Shown: one piece after another, positions 10,196-19,320 of the stretch
Numbering within the stretch: the first letter of the stretch is position 1
Layout: the number at the start of each line of letters is the position of its first letter
NCBI RefSeq assembly: GCF_900112205.1
Contig: NZ_FOKW01000001.1
Span: forward strand, 434,001 to 498,000
DNA from: Natronobacterium haloterrestre
GTDB taxonomy: Archaea; Halobacteriota; Halobacteria; Halobacteriales; Natrialbaceae
DNA length: 64,000 nucleotides
Direction of reading: 5' to 3'
Notes under the pieces: model-generated
What the model saw: only the letters and a program-made list of their open reading frames with translations
Databases searched by the model: none
Told to the model about the DNA's origin: nothing
Program-made: the position numbers and the translations under genes

Positions 10196-10804
10196 ATGAG
10201 TGCCGACCGAGAGCGAAACGAGCACGGCCAGTACGCCGACCGCATCCCGCCGGAGGCCGCCCTCGAGGCGTTCGAGGACCGGGACGACTACGGTCGGCCG
10301 CTGACCGCAGCCGACGTCATGGACGCGCTCGGCTGTTCCCGCCGGACGGCGCACAACAAGCTGAACGACCTCGTCGAGCGCGGGGACCTCGAGACGCGCA
10401 AGGTCGGCGCCCGCGGCCGGGTCTGGTGGGTGCCGATCGAGACGCCGCCGAAACGGGCCGGCGACGCGGCGGCTCCACGGGCGGACTCCGGGGACGGAGA
10501 GTCCGCCGCGATCGAGGAGGCGATCCGGGGCGCGGACCTGCCGGGATCGGGGGAGACGCTCGAGGCGCGCCGTGAGGCGCTCCGGGCGGCCTACGAGTAC
10601 ATCGTCGACCATCCGAGCGCGACGAAGTCGGACTTCGTCGAGCACGTCTACCCCGAGCACCCCGCCGACTTCGAGACGCCGGAGGGCTGGTGGAACGCGA
10701 TCCAGCCCGCACTGAAGGAGCTACCGGCGGTCGACTCGCCGGAGGAGCGAGGCCACATCTGGAGCTTCCTCGGGGACGACCGGTTTACCCCGACGCTGGG
10801 CTAA
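10196..10804 (+). CDS. Winged-helix HTH regulator, probable lactate-region regulator
   Basis: A 202-aa cytoplasmic protein. The N-terminal third has an HTH of a common haloarchaeal type (LTAADVMDALGCSRRTAHNK, then LVERGDLETRKVGARGRVWW, the recognition helix and wing). The C-terminal part (about 125-200) is an acidic domain rich in aromatic residues, with ATKSDFVEHVYPEHPADFET and ending FLGDDRFTPTLG; it may be a dimerisation or ligand domain. The ATG at 10196 is chosen because the HTH protein begins there and a TATA-like CATTTACA sits 27 bp upstream; the longer upstream open frame only reads antisense through lctP. Position between two lctP genes suggests it senses lactate status, but this is inference. 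Confidence 0.82.
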   Translation: MSADRERNEHGQYADRIPPEAALEAFEDRDDYGRPLTAADVMDALGCSRRTAHNKLNDLVERGDLETRKVGARGRVWWVPIETPPKRAGDAAAPRADSGDGESAAIEEAIRGADLPGSGETLEARREALRAAYEYIVDHPSATKSDFVEHVYPEHPADFETPEGWWNAIQPALKELPAVDSPEERGHIWSFLGDDRFTPTLG

Positions 10805-10835
10805 GCCGGCCGGCTCGAAAACCAGGGACGCCGGT

Positions 10836-12602
10836 TCAGAACAGTCCCGGGAAGAGGACGTAGCTGAACAGCGCCGTGAGAATCCCGACCCCGAGCGCGT
10901 AGTAGACGAGCGGGATCAGGTTGAGCCGCATCACGCGGCCTTCCTCGCCGACGAGGCCGACGGTCGCCAGCGCGGCGACCACGTTGTGGATCGCCACGAG
11001 GTTGCCGATCGCGCCGCCGACGGCCTGTGCGCCGACGATGAGCTGGGTCGGCAGGCCGAGTTCGCTCGCGGCCTCGAACTGGAAGCCGCCGAACGTGATG
11101 TTCGAGACGGTGTTCGAGCCGGCCATCGCCGCCCCGAGCGCGCCGATGAGCGCGGAGATGAACGGGTAGGCGGGGCCGACGGCGTCGGCGGTCGCCTGCG
11201 CGAGGACGAAGATCATGCTCTCGGCGCTCTCGGCGTGGGCGCCCGACTGCAGCATGATCTGGACCATCGCGATGACGAACACCAGCGCGATCAGCGGCGA
11301 GACGAGCTTCTGTCCCGTCTCGGCCCAGGCGGCCTTCACCTGCTCTCCACGCATGCCGTACAGCGGGATCGCGATCAGCGCACAGAGGACGAGCCAGAAC
11401 CCGGGCACGTACACCCAGGAGATGCTTTCGCTAATTCCGGTCCCGAGGATCTCCGGCCACTGCGTGTTGAACAGGATCGGGTAGCCGGCGACCTCGAGTA
11501 CGTTCTCCTGCAGCAGTTCGGGCAGCGGTTCGACGACGCGCGTGATCACGAGCAGCGCGACCAGCAGGATGTACGGCGTCCACGCACGGAGCAGCGACAT
11601 CCGCTGGTTGCCGCCGTCGGCGACCGTCGCACCGTCGTCGATGCCGTCGGGGACGGTGGAGCCGCTGGACTGGCCGGGCTCGATCGTGCCGACCCAGTGA
11701 TCGGGCCACGTCTCGCGATCCGGGAACTCCCACTCCTCGTCGGGGACGAAGTAGCCCGCCTTGAGCGCGCCGACGACGACCGCGCCGCCGACCATCGCGC
11801 CGAGAAGCGACGGGAACTCCGCGCTGATCTGTGCCGACGCCCAGTAGGGGACGACGAACGCGATCCCCGAGAACAGACACAGCGGCGCGACCTCCCAGGC
11901 CGGCTCGAGGCTCCGCTCCTCGGTGTCGCCGAAGAAGTAGACGACCATCGCGACGGCGAACAGGGGCATGACGAAGCCCACGAGCGCGTGATAGGTCGCC
12001 GCCCAGACCGCGACTTCGACCGAGTACGCCTGGATAGTGAAGCCGGCGTCCGTGATCGCGCTCTCGGTGGCTGCCGTCGACGCGAGCGGGTTTTCGATGC
12101 CGACGATGATCGGCGTTCCCACCGCACCGTAGGTGACGGCGAGGACGTGCCCGATCAGGGCCGCGATCACCGCTGCGAGCGCGGGGAAGCCAAGCGCCAG
12201 CAGCAGCGGCGCGACGACCGCTGCCGGCGTCCCGAAGCCGGCCGCGCCCTCGATGAACGCCGCGAGGAAGAAGCCGAGCAGGACGACCTGTACACGGCGA
12301 TCCCCGCTGATCGTCGCGAACCCTTCGTTGATCCGATCGAACGCCCCCGCCTGCATCAGCGTGTACAGGAGGAGCAACGCGCCGAAGACGATCCAGAGGA
12401 TCTGGATCGCCGTCATCGCGCCGGCTATCGAGGCCGCCACCACGTACTCGAGCGGCATCCCCCACACGAACAGCCCTATCACGACGGCGGCGATCCAGGC
12501 GAGGGGCATCGCCCGCGTCGCGGGCCACAGGAGGCCAACGAGCAACACGCCGGCGAGCACAAGCGGGACCGCGGCCAGCAGGATCTCTGCCGTGCTGACC
12601 AT
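10836..12602 (-). CDS. lctP: LctP-family L-lactate permease (copy 3)
   Basis: A 588-aa polytopic lactate permease, with [39 protein letters not shown] and a C-terminal [20 protein letters not shown]. The ATG at 12602 is preferred over the overlapping GTG at 12605. It converges on the HTH regulator gene (31 bp between their ends) and has its own upstream region with a strong TATA box at 12717. It is closer in sequence to copy 2 than to copy 1 in several loops. Three full-length permeases in 6.5 kb suggests specialisation by substrate or condition. Confidence 0.93.
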   Translation of the reverse strand: MVSTAEILLAAVPLVLAGVLLVGLLWPATRAMPLAWIAAVVIGLFVWGMPLEYVVAASIAGAMTAIQILWIVFGALLLLYTLMQAGAFDRINEGFATISGDRRVQVVLLGFFLAAFIEGAAGFGTPAAVVAPLLLALGFPALAAVIAALIGHVLAVTYGAVGTPIIVGIENPLASTAATESAITDAGFTIQAYSVEVAVWAATYHALVGFVMPLFAVAMVVYFFGDTEERSLEPAWEVAPLCLFSGIAFVVPYWASAQISAEFPSLLGAMVGGAVVVGALKAGYFVPDEEWEFPDRETWPDHWVGTIEPGQSSGSTVPDGIDDGATVADGGNQRMSLLRAWTPYILLVALLVITRVVEPLPELLQENVLEVAGYPILFNTQWPEILGTGISESISWVYVPGFWLVLCALIAIPLYGMRGEQVKAAWAETGQKLVSPLIALVFVIAMVQIMLQSGAHAESAESMIFVLAQATADAVGPAYPFISALIGALGAAMAGSNTVSNITFGGFQFEAASELGLPTQLIVGAQAVGGAIGNLVAIHNVVAALATVGLVGEEGRVMRLNLIPLVYYALGVGILTALFSYVLFPGLF

Positions 12603-13212
12603 CACGACCCACCCCCGTGCTCGAGCGCGAGGTTTCTCTCCGGAGTCGGTCTCCCGTCCGTACTGTTTATGCCACGGTGGATTCCGTCTGGCATGGTTGG
12701 GACACCACCGATCCCCTATATATAAATTTCGACGGTTCAGCGGACTATCGAAGGAAATCCCCGTCGTATGCCGTCCAGCGGGCGACTTTCGATCGGTGAA
12801 TCGCCGATATTCGTCCTCTCGGGCCTCGTGGCGTGTGAATAACTGACGTATAACCCTTGGTTCGGAATCGTCCTCGACCTATTCAGTCGTCTGTCACGGT
12901 CGAGTACTGTGATTTCATAATCCGTGTCCAGTGGTGGACAGTAGCATGGAACGGGAGGGTGCTCCAGAACGCTCGTGATCGACCGTTACGTTCTACCAGT
13001 ACACACGACTGCACAGTAGATACAGTTGTCTGAAGAGGCCACTTCACTCGAGTGAACGGGCGTTCGGGCGGGTCGTCGACCTCGCGCGCGCCCCGATTCC
13101 GACGAACGCCCAGTGGAAACTCGATGCTCGATGACGCAATCGCTGGTGGGTGCCCGCGCCCCGGGGGTGAACTAACAGAACAGTGAAATGGGCGCACGCG
13201 TAGCATCAACGT
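12603..13212. other. Intergenic region, divergent lctP copy 3 / lutC
   Basis: A 610-bp region without a credible gene. A 108-aa minus-strand frame at 12883-13209 is rich in Arg, Pro and Ser and lacks haloarchaeal composition, so it is not called. The left part holds the promoter of lctP copy 3 and the right part should hold the lutC promoter; the GTGAAATGG segment about 27 bp before lutC is a weak TATA candidate. Confidence 0.4.
12717..12729 (-). promoter_or_regulatory. TATA box of lctP copy 3
   Basis: The plus strand reads TATATATAAATTT, which on the minus strand is AAATTTATATATA, a near-ideal archaeal TATA box. It lies about 115 bp upstream of the lctP copy 3 start, implying a leader of about 90 nt. 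Confidence 0.6.
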
Positions 13213-13737
13213 ATGACGACTACCGTCGAGCGGTTCGAGACCGCTCTCGAGGACCTCGAGGTGCCGGTGCGCCGCACGACACCGGCCGCGTTCGACGAGA
13301 CGCTCGGCCGCGTCGCCAACGAGCCCGTCGTCGGGACGCCGCTCCCGTTCGAGGGGGTGTCGCTCCCGGCGTGGGTCGACGACGAACCGACGCCCGGGGC
13401 CCTCGAGTCGGCGACGACCGGCGTCACCGCGGCCTCACTGGGGGTCGCCGACTACGGGAGCGTGGTGCTCCCGTCGACGCCCGAGGGGAGCGAACCGGTG
13501 AGCCTCTTTCCGGAACGGCACGTGGCAGTCCTCCGGGAACGGGACCTCGTCGCCGACATGCCGACGGCGATCGAACGGCTCGGACCCGAACTGCGAGACG
13601 GCGGCAGCGCCGTGATCGCGACGGGGCCGAGCGCGACCGCCGACATGGGGGCGCTCGTGAAGGGTGCACACGGGCCGAAGGAGGTGCGAGTTGTGTTGAT
13701 TACGGACGCGGAGGACGCCGACGGGGGTGAACCATGA
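13213..13737 (+). CDS. lutC: LutC-type LUD domain protein
   Basis: A 174-aa LUD-domain protein, matching the small LutC subunit of the LutABC L-lactate oxidation system. It includes the LUD-type glycine-rich end (GSAVIATGPSATADMGALVK, then GAHGPKEVRVVLI) and the ASLGVADYGSVVLPS strand. Its stop overlaps the start of the next gene (ATGA at 13734), so the two are translationally coupled. Its exact molecular role in the family is not settled; the complex converts L-lactate to pyruvate. Confidence 0.88.
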   Translation: MTTTVERFETALEDLEVPVRRTTPAAFDETLGRVANEPVVGTPLPFEGVSLPAWVDDEPTPGALESATTGVTAASLGVADYGSVVLPSTPEGSEPVSLFPERHVAVLRERDLVADMPTAIERLGPELRDGGSAVIATGPSATADMGALVKGAHGPKEVRVVLITDAEDADGGEP

Positions 13738-15962
13738 GTACCGACACCCGCGAACGGAAGGCCGAACGGATCCGACACCTCCTCGAGACCGAGGGTGAGG
13801 CCGTCGAGGAGAACACCCTCGGCTTCAACGAGGGCCGATACGAGTCGGTCGCCGACCTCGAGGAGTACGAGGCGCTGAAGGATCGGGCCCGCGAGATCAA
13901 AGAGGACGCGATCGAGCGCCTGCCGGAACTGATCGAGCAGTTGCGCGAGACCGTCGAGGAAAACGGCGGCACGCTCTACCTCGCCGACGACGCCGCCGAC
14001 GCCAACCGGTACATCCGCGAGGTCGCCGGCGAGAACGACGCCGACCGCGTCGTCAAGTCGAAGTCGATGACAAGCGAGGAACTGGAGGTCAACGAGGCGC
14101 TCGAGGCCGACGGCGTCGACGTCGTCGAGACCGACCTCGGGGAGTGGGTGCTCCAGGTCGCCGACGAGGCGCCCTCCCACATCGTCGCGCCGGCGATCCA
14201 CAAGTCCGAAGCCGAGATCGCCGAACTGTTCAACGAGCAGTTCGACCCCGACGAGCCCCTCGAGACGGCCGAGGAGCTGACGATGTTCGCCCGCGAGCGG
14301 CTGGGCGAGTTGATCGCCGACGCGGACGTCGGGATGACCGGTGCGAACTTCATTACGGCAGACTCGGGCTCGATCATGCTCGTCACGAGCGAGGGTAACG
14401 CCCGGAAGACGGCCGTCGTCCCCGACACCCACGTCGCCGTCGCGGGCGTCGAGAAGGTCGTTCCGTCGGTCGAGGACCTCGCGCCCTTCATCGAACTGAT
14501 CGGCCGCTCCGGAACGGGCCAGGACATCACCTCCTACGTGTCGCTGCTGACGCCGCCGGTCGACTCGCCCGTCGTCGACTTCGACGACCCCGACCTCGAG
14601 TTCGCCGACCGCGACGACGACCGCGAGTTCCACCTCGTGTTGATCGACAACGGCCGCATGGCGATGCGCGAGGACGAACACCTCCGCGAGACGCTGTACT
14701 GCATCCGGTGTTCGGCCTGTGCCAACACCTGCGCGAACTTCCAGTCCGTCGGCGGCCACGCCTTCGGCGGCGAGACCTACTCGGGCGGGATCGCGACCGG
14801 ATGGGAGGCCGGCGTCCACGGCCAGGATTCCGCGGCGGAGTTCAACGACCTCTGTACCGGCTGCTCGCGCTGCGTCGAGGCCTGTCCGGTGAAGATCGAC
14901 ATCCCCTGGATCAACACCGTCGTCCGCGACCGGATCAACCGCGAGGATGGGGGACAGTTCGACTTCCTCGTCGAGGGGCTCACCCCCGACGAGGAACCCG
15001 GCGGCGTCGACCTCCAGAAACGGCTGTTCGGCAACTACGAGACGCTGGCGAAACTCGGGTCCGCGACGGCTCCCGTCTCGAACTGGACGACGAAACTCGG
15101 CCCCGTGCGCACGCTGATGGAGAAGACGGTCGGGGTCGATCGTCGTCGACCACTCCCCGCGTTCGAACGGACGACGCTCGTCGACTGGTTCGAGGACCGC
15201 GGCCCCCGCGTCTCCGCCGCCGACGCCGACCGCGAGGTCGTTCTCTACCCCGACGTCTACACCAACTACATCGACGTCGAACGCGGGAAGGCGGCGGTCC
15301 GCGTCCTCGAGGCGCTTTCCGTCCACGTCCGGATCCCGTCGGCCCCAGGCAGCGGCCGCGCGCCGCTCTCCCAGGGGATGATCGACACGGCCGACGAGAA
15401 GGCGAGTCGCGTCTACGCCAGCCTCGCCGAACACATAGACGCCGGCCGCGACGTCGTCGTGATCGAGCCCAGCGACCTCGCGATGTTCCGCAGCGAGTAC
15501 GAGAAGTTCCTCCCCGAGTCGTCCTACGAGCGCCTGCGAGAGGGTAGCTACGAGATCCTCGAGTACGTCTACGGCCTGCTCGAGAACGGGGCCGACGCCG
15601 ACCGCCTGCGGACCGGCGACGGCGAGCGGGCGCCCGATATCGCCTACCACTCCCACTGCCAGCAGCGGACGCTGGAACTGGATCGGTACACCCGGGCCGT
15701 CCTCGAGGACCTCGAGTACGACGTCCTCGAGAGCGACGTGGAGTGTTGCGGGATGGCGGGCTCGTTCGGCTACAAGGAGCAGTACTACGAACTGAGCATG
15801 GACGTCGGCGACCGGCTGGCCGACCAGTTCACGACGCCCGAGACGAGCGATCGGCTCGTCGTGGCGAGCGGGACCTCCTGTGAGGACCAACTCGAGGACC
15901 TGCTGGCCCGCGAGGCGGTCCACCCGGTCGAGGTGCTGGATCCGCGCTCGCGGCATCACTGA
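13734..15962 (+). CDS. lutB: LutB-LutA fusion: L-lactate oxidation iron-sulfur protein
   Basis: A 742-aa protein that joins what are two subunits in Bacillus LutABC. The N-terminal LutB part is a LUD domain (about residues 50-310, with ADVGMTGANFITADSGSIML) followed by two ferredoxin-type clusters: CIRCSACANTC near 322 and CTGCSRCVEAC near 374. The C-terminal LutA-like part (about 490-735) has the CCG-domain elements HSHCQQRTLE near 639 and ECCGMAGSFGYKEQ near 670. Predicted role is electron transfer during L-lactate oxidation to pyruvate. It is coupled to lutC by a 4-bp overlap. The fusion is the notable feature; it may also be annotated as an LldF-like protein. Confidence 0.9.
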   Translation: MSTDTRERKAERIRHLLETEGEAVEENTLGFNEGRYESVADLEEYEALKDRAREIKEDAIERLPELIEQLRETVEENGGTLYLADDAADANRYIREVAGENDADRVVKSKSMTSEELEVNEALEADGVDVVETDLGEWVLQVADEAPSHIVAPAIHKSEAEIAELFNEQFDPDEPLETAEELTMFARERLGELIADADVGMTGANFITADSGSIMLVTSEGNARKTAVVPDTHVAVAGVEKVVPSVEDLAPFIELIGRSGTGQDITSYVSLLTPPVDSPVVDFDDPDLEFADRDDDREFHLVLIDNGRMAMREDEHLRETLYCIRCSACANTCANFQSVGGHAFGGETYSGGIATGWEAGVHGQDSAAEFNDLCTGCSRCVEACPVKIDIPWINTVVRDRINREDGGQFDFLVEGLTPDEEPGGVDLQKRLFGNYETLAKLGSATAPVSNWTTKLGPVRTLMEKTVGVDRRRPLPAFERTTLVDWFEDRGPRVSAADADREVVLYPDVYTNYIDVERGKAAVRVLEALSVHVRIPSAPGSGRAPLSQGMIDTADEKASRVYASLAEHIDAGRDVVVIEPSDLAMFRSEYEKFLPESSYERLREGSYEILEYVYGLLENGADADRLRTGDGERAPDIAYHSHCQQRTLELDRYTRAVLEDLEYDVLESDVECCGMAGSFGYKEQYYELSMDVGDRLADQFTTPETSDRLVVASGTSCEDQLEDLLAREAVHPVEVLDPRSRHH

Positions 15963-15983
15963 GGGTCAAAACGACGCGCCCCG

Positions 15984-16079
15984 TCAGTCGGACCCCTTCG
16001 TGAACACGGGACAGTACGAGTGATCGTACCCGTACCCGAAGCGCCCTTCCTTCTCGTCGGGACTTCCGTCGCCCTCTCA
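15984..16079 (-). other. In-frame continuation of the DNA methyltransferase beyond a TGA codon
   Basis: Immediately after the TGA at 16077-16079 the same frame stays open for 30 codons and ends at a TGA at 15984. The extension contains RFGYGYDHSYCPVF, which looks like the conserved C-terminal YDHSYCxVF segment of related DNA methylases. The coding sequence therefore appears interrupted by a single nonsense codon rather than naturally ending at 16077. Confidence 0.7.
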
Positions 16080-16658
16080 CGTGACGACGGTCTCGCCCTC
16101 GAAGTGGAAGACGTTCGAGACCCGTTCCGCGACGTCCCAGGCCAGCGGCGTCACCCGTCCCTCGTATTTCATGTTCGCGACGTCGACGACGACGTGCCCG
16201 CCGGGAGCCAGCACCCGGTCGAGGCGCGCGAACGCGGTTTCGACGTCGTCGAGGTACTCCGCGTAGGTGCTCTCGCCCGAGTAGTTCCGGAACGGGTTCC
16301 GGTCGTCCGTCCGCTCCATGAACGGCGGGGAGGTGAAACAGCAGTCACAGGCCGGGAACCACGACGCGTCCAGCTCGAGGACGTCCCCCTGCCGGACGTG
16401 GTCCGGGGTCGTAATCTCCTCCCGAACGTGGGCGACACGGTCGGATTCACACTCGAGACCGTACGGGACGCGCTCGAGTCGCTCGGCTACTTTGAGCGTC
16501 GTCCCGTACCCCGCGAAGACGTCGATTACCTCGTCTCCGGGCTCCGTGTACGCTTCCAGGAAGCGTTCGACCAGCGCGTTCGGCGTTCGAACCTCGTCGG
16601 TGTGTCCCGGCGGCAACTCGTCGTCGTGGGCGTACTCGAGGGAGCGGTACGTCTCCAT
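16077..16658 (-). CDS. DNA methyltransferase (N4/N6 type), probably interrupted by in-frame TGA
   Basis: The 193-aa open part has a SAM-binding motif I, VIDVFAGYGTT (44-54), preceded by a motif X-like segment RTPNALVERFLEAY. A catalytic TSPPF (109-113) is of the TSPPY class typical of N4-cytosine methylases. The order X, I, IV differs from the common beta class, where IV precedes I. The C-terminal segment ending FEGETVVT stops at TGA, but homologous-looking sequence continues to 15984 (separate entry), so the gene is either a recent nonsense pseudogene, a readthrough gene, or affected by a base error. No restriction enzyme gene is adjacent; if active it would be an orphan methylase. Confidence 0.75.
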   Translation of the reverse strand: METYRSLEYAHDDELPPGHTDEVRTPNALVERFLEAYTEPGDEVIDVFAGYGTTLKVAERLERVPYGLECESDRVAHVREEITTPDHVRQGDVLELDASWFPACDCCFTSPPFMERTDDRNPFRNYSGESTYAEYLDDVETAFARLDRVLAPGGHVVVDVANMKYEGRVTPLAWDVAERVSNVFHFEGETVVT

Positions 16659-16941
16659 GTGCCGAACCAGTTAGCAGAAGAACATAACAGTTGTTGAGGG
16701 AGTTTTCGGTATTCATAGAACTGGCTGAACGGCTGTTCACTCGAGTTTGGATTTTGATAGCTAGTGACTCTACCAGGTCCCAGAGATGTTCTCCGCGGCG
16801 TGCTGAGTACAGGGCGCGAATGTCGCACGCGATTTGTCTCGATTTGTGAGGGTAGTTACTGGTCAGGACAGGCCACGTAGGCAAAGTATGCCACCAACAG
16901 TTGATAGACTAATAATCAGAAGTTACCTCTCGTGCCTTGTA
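16659..16941. other. Intergenic region upstream of methyltransferase
   Basis: About 280 bp, moderately AT-rich. Longer frames that cross it on the minus strand have Arg/Ser-rich, non-halophilic composition and are treated as shadows. No gene or clear regulatory repeat is seen. Confidence 0.35.
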
Positions 16942-17370
16942 CTATTCCTCGGTACCCGTATGGCACCGTGGCGAGTCGATAGTACACTCGGGAGAGTTCT
17001 GAACGAATAGTAAAGGTCGATGTCCCTCGACTTGAAATAATACACGCACACAACCGTCTTCATCTGACGAGGTGAAACTATTCTGTCCGTTGCCACTACT
17101 GTGATCTACGACCAGCGTAATTGGTTCATCTGGCCAGACACAATCGGGACGCCAGTCCGTCTCTGGGGGGATTTCATGCTCCCCTATATGCAATATGTCT
17201 CCAGTGTTTTCGCTCTCGATACTGAATTCCACCGTTACAGGACTGGTAAGGGTGTTAAGAATAACCACGCCCTGTACCGTCGCATACTCTTCGGCGTCAG
17301 TAAACAAACACCCTGCCGTTGAACTGATCCCAGCACTTGCAGCACAACCGATGAACTCGCGCCGATCCAT
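16942..17370 (-). CDS. Tat-type lipoprotein of unknown function
   Basis: A 142-aa small surface protein. The N-terminus MDRREFIGCAASAGISSTAG is a Tat signal (RREFIG) followed by a lipobox with Cys at about residue 21 (AGCLF), a typical haloarchaeal lipoprotein start. The mature part looks like a single beta-rich domain (VVILNTLTSPVTVEFSIESE, then VRVLFQVEGHRPLLF) with several Cys residues (CVW, DGC, PEC, PRC) that could form disulfides. It has lower GC than the lut genes and is next to IS relics, suggesting horizontal acquisition. Function unknown. Confidence 0.75.
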   Translation of the reverse strand: MDRREFIGCAASAGISSTAGCLFTDAEEYATVQGVVILNTLTSPVTVEFSIESENTGDILHIGEHEIPPETDWRPDCVWPDEPITLVVDHSSGNGQNSFTSSDEDGCVRVLFQVEGHRPLLFVQNSPECTIDSPRCHTGTEE

Positions 17371-17433
17371 ATCAACAGCTAGTTCTATGTAATCAAATAT
17401 TCTTTGTTCGTTCTTGTGAAGATTATTGGCGAG

Positions 17434-17690
17434 TCATAGCGCAGTTTTGAGGCTGTTTTCAATGCCCCTCTCCCTGGTTTTGATAAACTTGACGGCGGAG
17501 TTGGAACGCTCTAAGGTATGACGTAAGCTTGTCCTTGGAGACGCCACGGTGGGGCAAGAACCAGAATCGTGCCAGCGATCCATGGCTCTCGCAGGTGTTA
17601 ACGTGAGCGTCTCTATCAACGTACTCACCATCATCGTGCACGATATATTCGCGGCTGAATGCGTCGTTTTCATCTATAGTAGTCGTTAGA
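17434..17690 (-). pseudogene. IS1595-type transposase relic (C-terminal fragment)
   Basis: One minus-strand frame reads HVNTCESHGSLARFWFLPHR then GVSKDKLTSYLRAFQLRRQV, closely matching the C-terminal part of haloarchaeal IS1595-family (ISXO2-like) transposases, which carry HVNTCESH, PHRGVSKDKL and YLRAFQLRR motifs. The frame runs from about 17685 (DENDAFSREYIVHDDGE) to a stop at 17459. The N-terminal catalytic part is missing, no terminal repeats were found, and the conserved W/L region is altered. It is a dead remnant. Confidence 0.65.
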
Positions 17691-17716
17691 ACTTTCTGTT
17701 CAGATTAATAGACGTA

Positions 17717-17806
17717 GTGGATCATTTCGACGAAATCTCTATCGAAAAATTGCAAAACGTTTTCGACAACGTGGAAGGAAAGAAACCGATACAACCGCTT
17801 TGTTGA
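17717..17806 (+). pseudogene. IS630-type transposase relic (N-terminal fragment)
   Basis: A 29-codon plus-strand frame (VDHFDEISIEKLQNVFDNVE, then GKKPIQPLC) resembles the extreme N-terminus of haloarchaeal IS630-family transposases, which begin with a DEIS-L-Q-VEGKKPTQRL segment before their HTH. It stops at TGA after the KKP-Q block, and nothing downstream continues the match. It is back-to-back with the IS1595-type relic. Confidence 0.45.
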
Positions 17807-18244
17807 AGCGCAGCCGTTGAGGGCGACTTCCGTAAAAACGAACTGAGGATCAACGGAAGGTGGTCATGACCAGTCTACTTGAAATGGAGGCTAGACTTGA
17901 GCGCCGCTATTCAACAGAGCAATCGATCCCGCTCTTGATCAACTTTCGCTTCCAAGGGCGAATAATCATTTCTGATGACCCTTCTAGTTTATATAATTTT
18001 CTCGTCGTACGGTTTCTCAGTATGCTGTTTTGCTCGTAAGAACCTACGAACCCCTACGCTGATACCCATTAAATCTCTTGACAGCACTGCATCTCATTCT
18101 CAGGTCGGTCGCTACTCACCATTGTAGTCCCACTCCCGAGACTGCTCGCTGACCTCGTCAACGTGCTCAAGACCGATTAAGAGCACGGTCTCACCAAAGA
18201 CAGGCTTACTGAGTGATCTATTGGGTGTGACAATGGGTGCTGGA
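17807..18244. other. Low-GC region with possible gene debris
   Basis: About 440 bp without an intact gene. On the minus strand at about 18123-18252 an open stretch lacking a start encodes FGETVLLIGLEHVDEVSEQS and ends EWDYNGE, a halophile-like C-terminus that may be the tail of a lost gene. A 51-aa plus-strand frame from 17884 is not recognised. The region reads as insertion debris between the IS relics and the next gene. Confidence 0.3.
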
Positions 18245-19219
18245 TCAGATTTCTTTTACCAAGGGATCACTGTCTATTTTGTATAGTGGTCCTTCATCTA
18301 GTAATTCTTCTGGCAAGTTTTTCTCTCTAACTTCCGCTTCGGACAACTTTGTTTTTGAGTAGGACTGTGGCCTCACATCTCCGTCTTTATTAAAACCATG
18401 TATTTCATACTCTTTGTCTAACTCCGCCGCTGAACGGGGGTAAAAATCGGAACAATCTTCTAATCCCTCTGAGCATCTATTAGTAATTCCTATCTGATTT
18501 AGCTCAAGTGTGAACTCATACGGGATCTCAGTATCACTATGAGATATCACGACTGCACGAGCATAGTGTGAAATAGCACTGAAGTCTGATGGTGAGGGAT
18601 TATCATCATTCCATAAGTATTCGACATAATTATCTCCATCTTCCTCTTCCTCTCCAATGACATCTAACCCGGTAGATACGGCTTCTGCAGCAGTCACTGC
18701 TGCACTTGCCTTGGTATTTGCGAGTCCTATTGCACCAGATAATATCGTAAAACCAAGATCGGAGACATCAGATTCAGAATCACCAGCGGCTGCATCGGGT
18801 GCAACAAGTATTTGGTCAGAGTGTCCAGTAGAGAACAGGGACGCTTCGCTAATATTTAAACTGAGCCCATGCGTTTTAATAGCTTGCCTATCACAGTCTG
18901 GTGAAGGTTTGTCTGGATTAGGGGCTGACTCAATATATCCACCAACTCCAATGTCAAAGAAAAAATCGCCGCTACCAATAAAAACGTTATTAATATGGAT
19001 TTCTGAATTAATTCGAACGGTCTCATTACGACTTACCACTACTTTCGATGCCGAGTCCTCAGTATCTTCGTCACTAAATTCATCTTCATCACCATCGTCA
19101 GCCCAGTCTGGTTCACAAAACCTGTCGTCTGAGGCAGTAGCGATACCTGCTATACCAGTAGTAGCAACCGATCCAGGCACCATCGTCAATAGCTTCCTTC
19201 GATTAATTTTGTCTCGCAT
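18245..19219 (-). CDS. Exported hypothetical protein with Tat-like signal
   Basis: A 324-aa protein of unknown function, encoded in markedly lower-GC sequence than the rest of the window. The start at 19219 (MRDKINRRKLLTMVPGSVAT) is preferred over the upstream M at 19237 because it puts a Tat-like RRKLL motif in the signal, followed by a hydrophobic stretch ending ATAS. The mature part opens with a very acidic run (EDEFSDEDTEDS), then beta-rich sequence and a central Ala/Gly helix (about 165-185). No recognised catalytic motif. Probably a secreted or wall-associated protein acquired with the neighbouring IS debris. Confidence 0.7.
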   Translation of the reverse strand: MRDKINRRKLLTMVPGSVATTGIAGIATASDDRFCEPDWADDGDEDEFSDEDTEDSASKVVVSRNETVRINSEIHINNVFIGSGDFFFDIGVGGYIESAPNPDKPSPDCDRQAIKTHGLSLNISEASLFSTGHSDQILVAPDAAAGDSESDVSDLGFTILSGAIGLANTKASAAVTAAEAVSTGLDVIGEEEEDGDNYVEYLWNDDNPSPSDFSAISHYARAVVISHSDTEIPYEFTLELNQIGITNRCSEGLEDCSDFYPRSAAELDKEYEIHGFNKDGDVRPQSYSKTKLSEAEVREKNLPEELLDEGPLYKIDSDPLVKEI

Positions 19220-19320
19220 TCCAAAAGACATTACCATAAGTCACCATTTCAATCTTTACTTTCATGAGAATTCTTCTCATATAAAATTATTTACATTTGG
19301 ATATTTATACTATTATTGGC

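Noticed and set aside
12883-13209. 108-aa minus-strand frame upstream of lutC
   Set aside because: Basic, Pro/Ser/Arg-rich composition unlike haloarchaeal proteins, no domain, and it occupies the expected lutC promoter.
16447-16884. 145-aa minus-strand frame overlapping the methyltransferase start
   Set aside because: Its second half is a shifted frame of the methyltransferase and its first half lacks any protein-like pattern.
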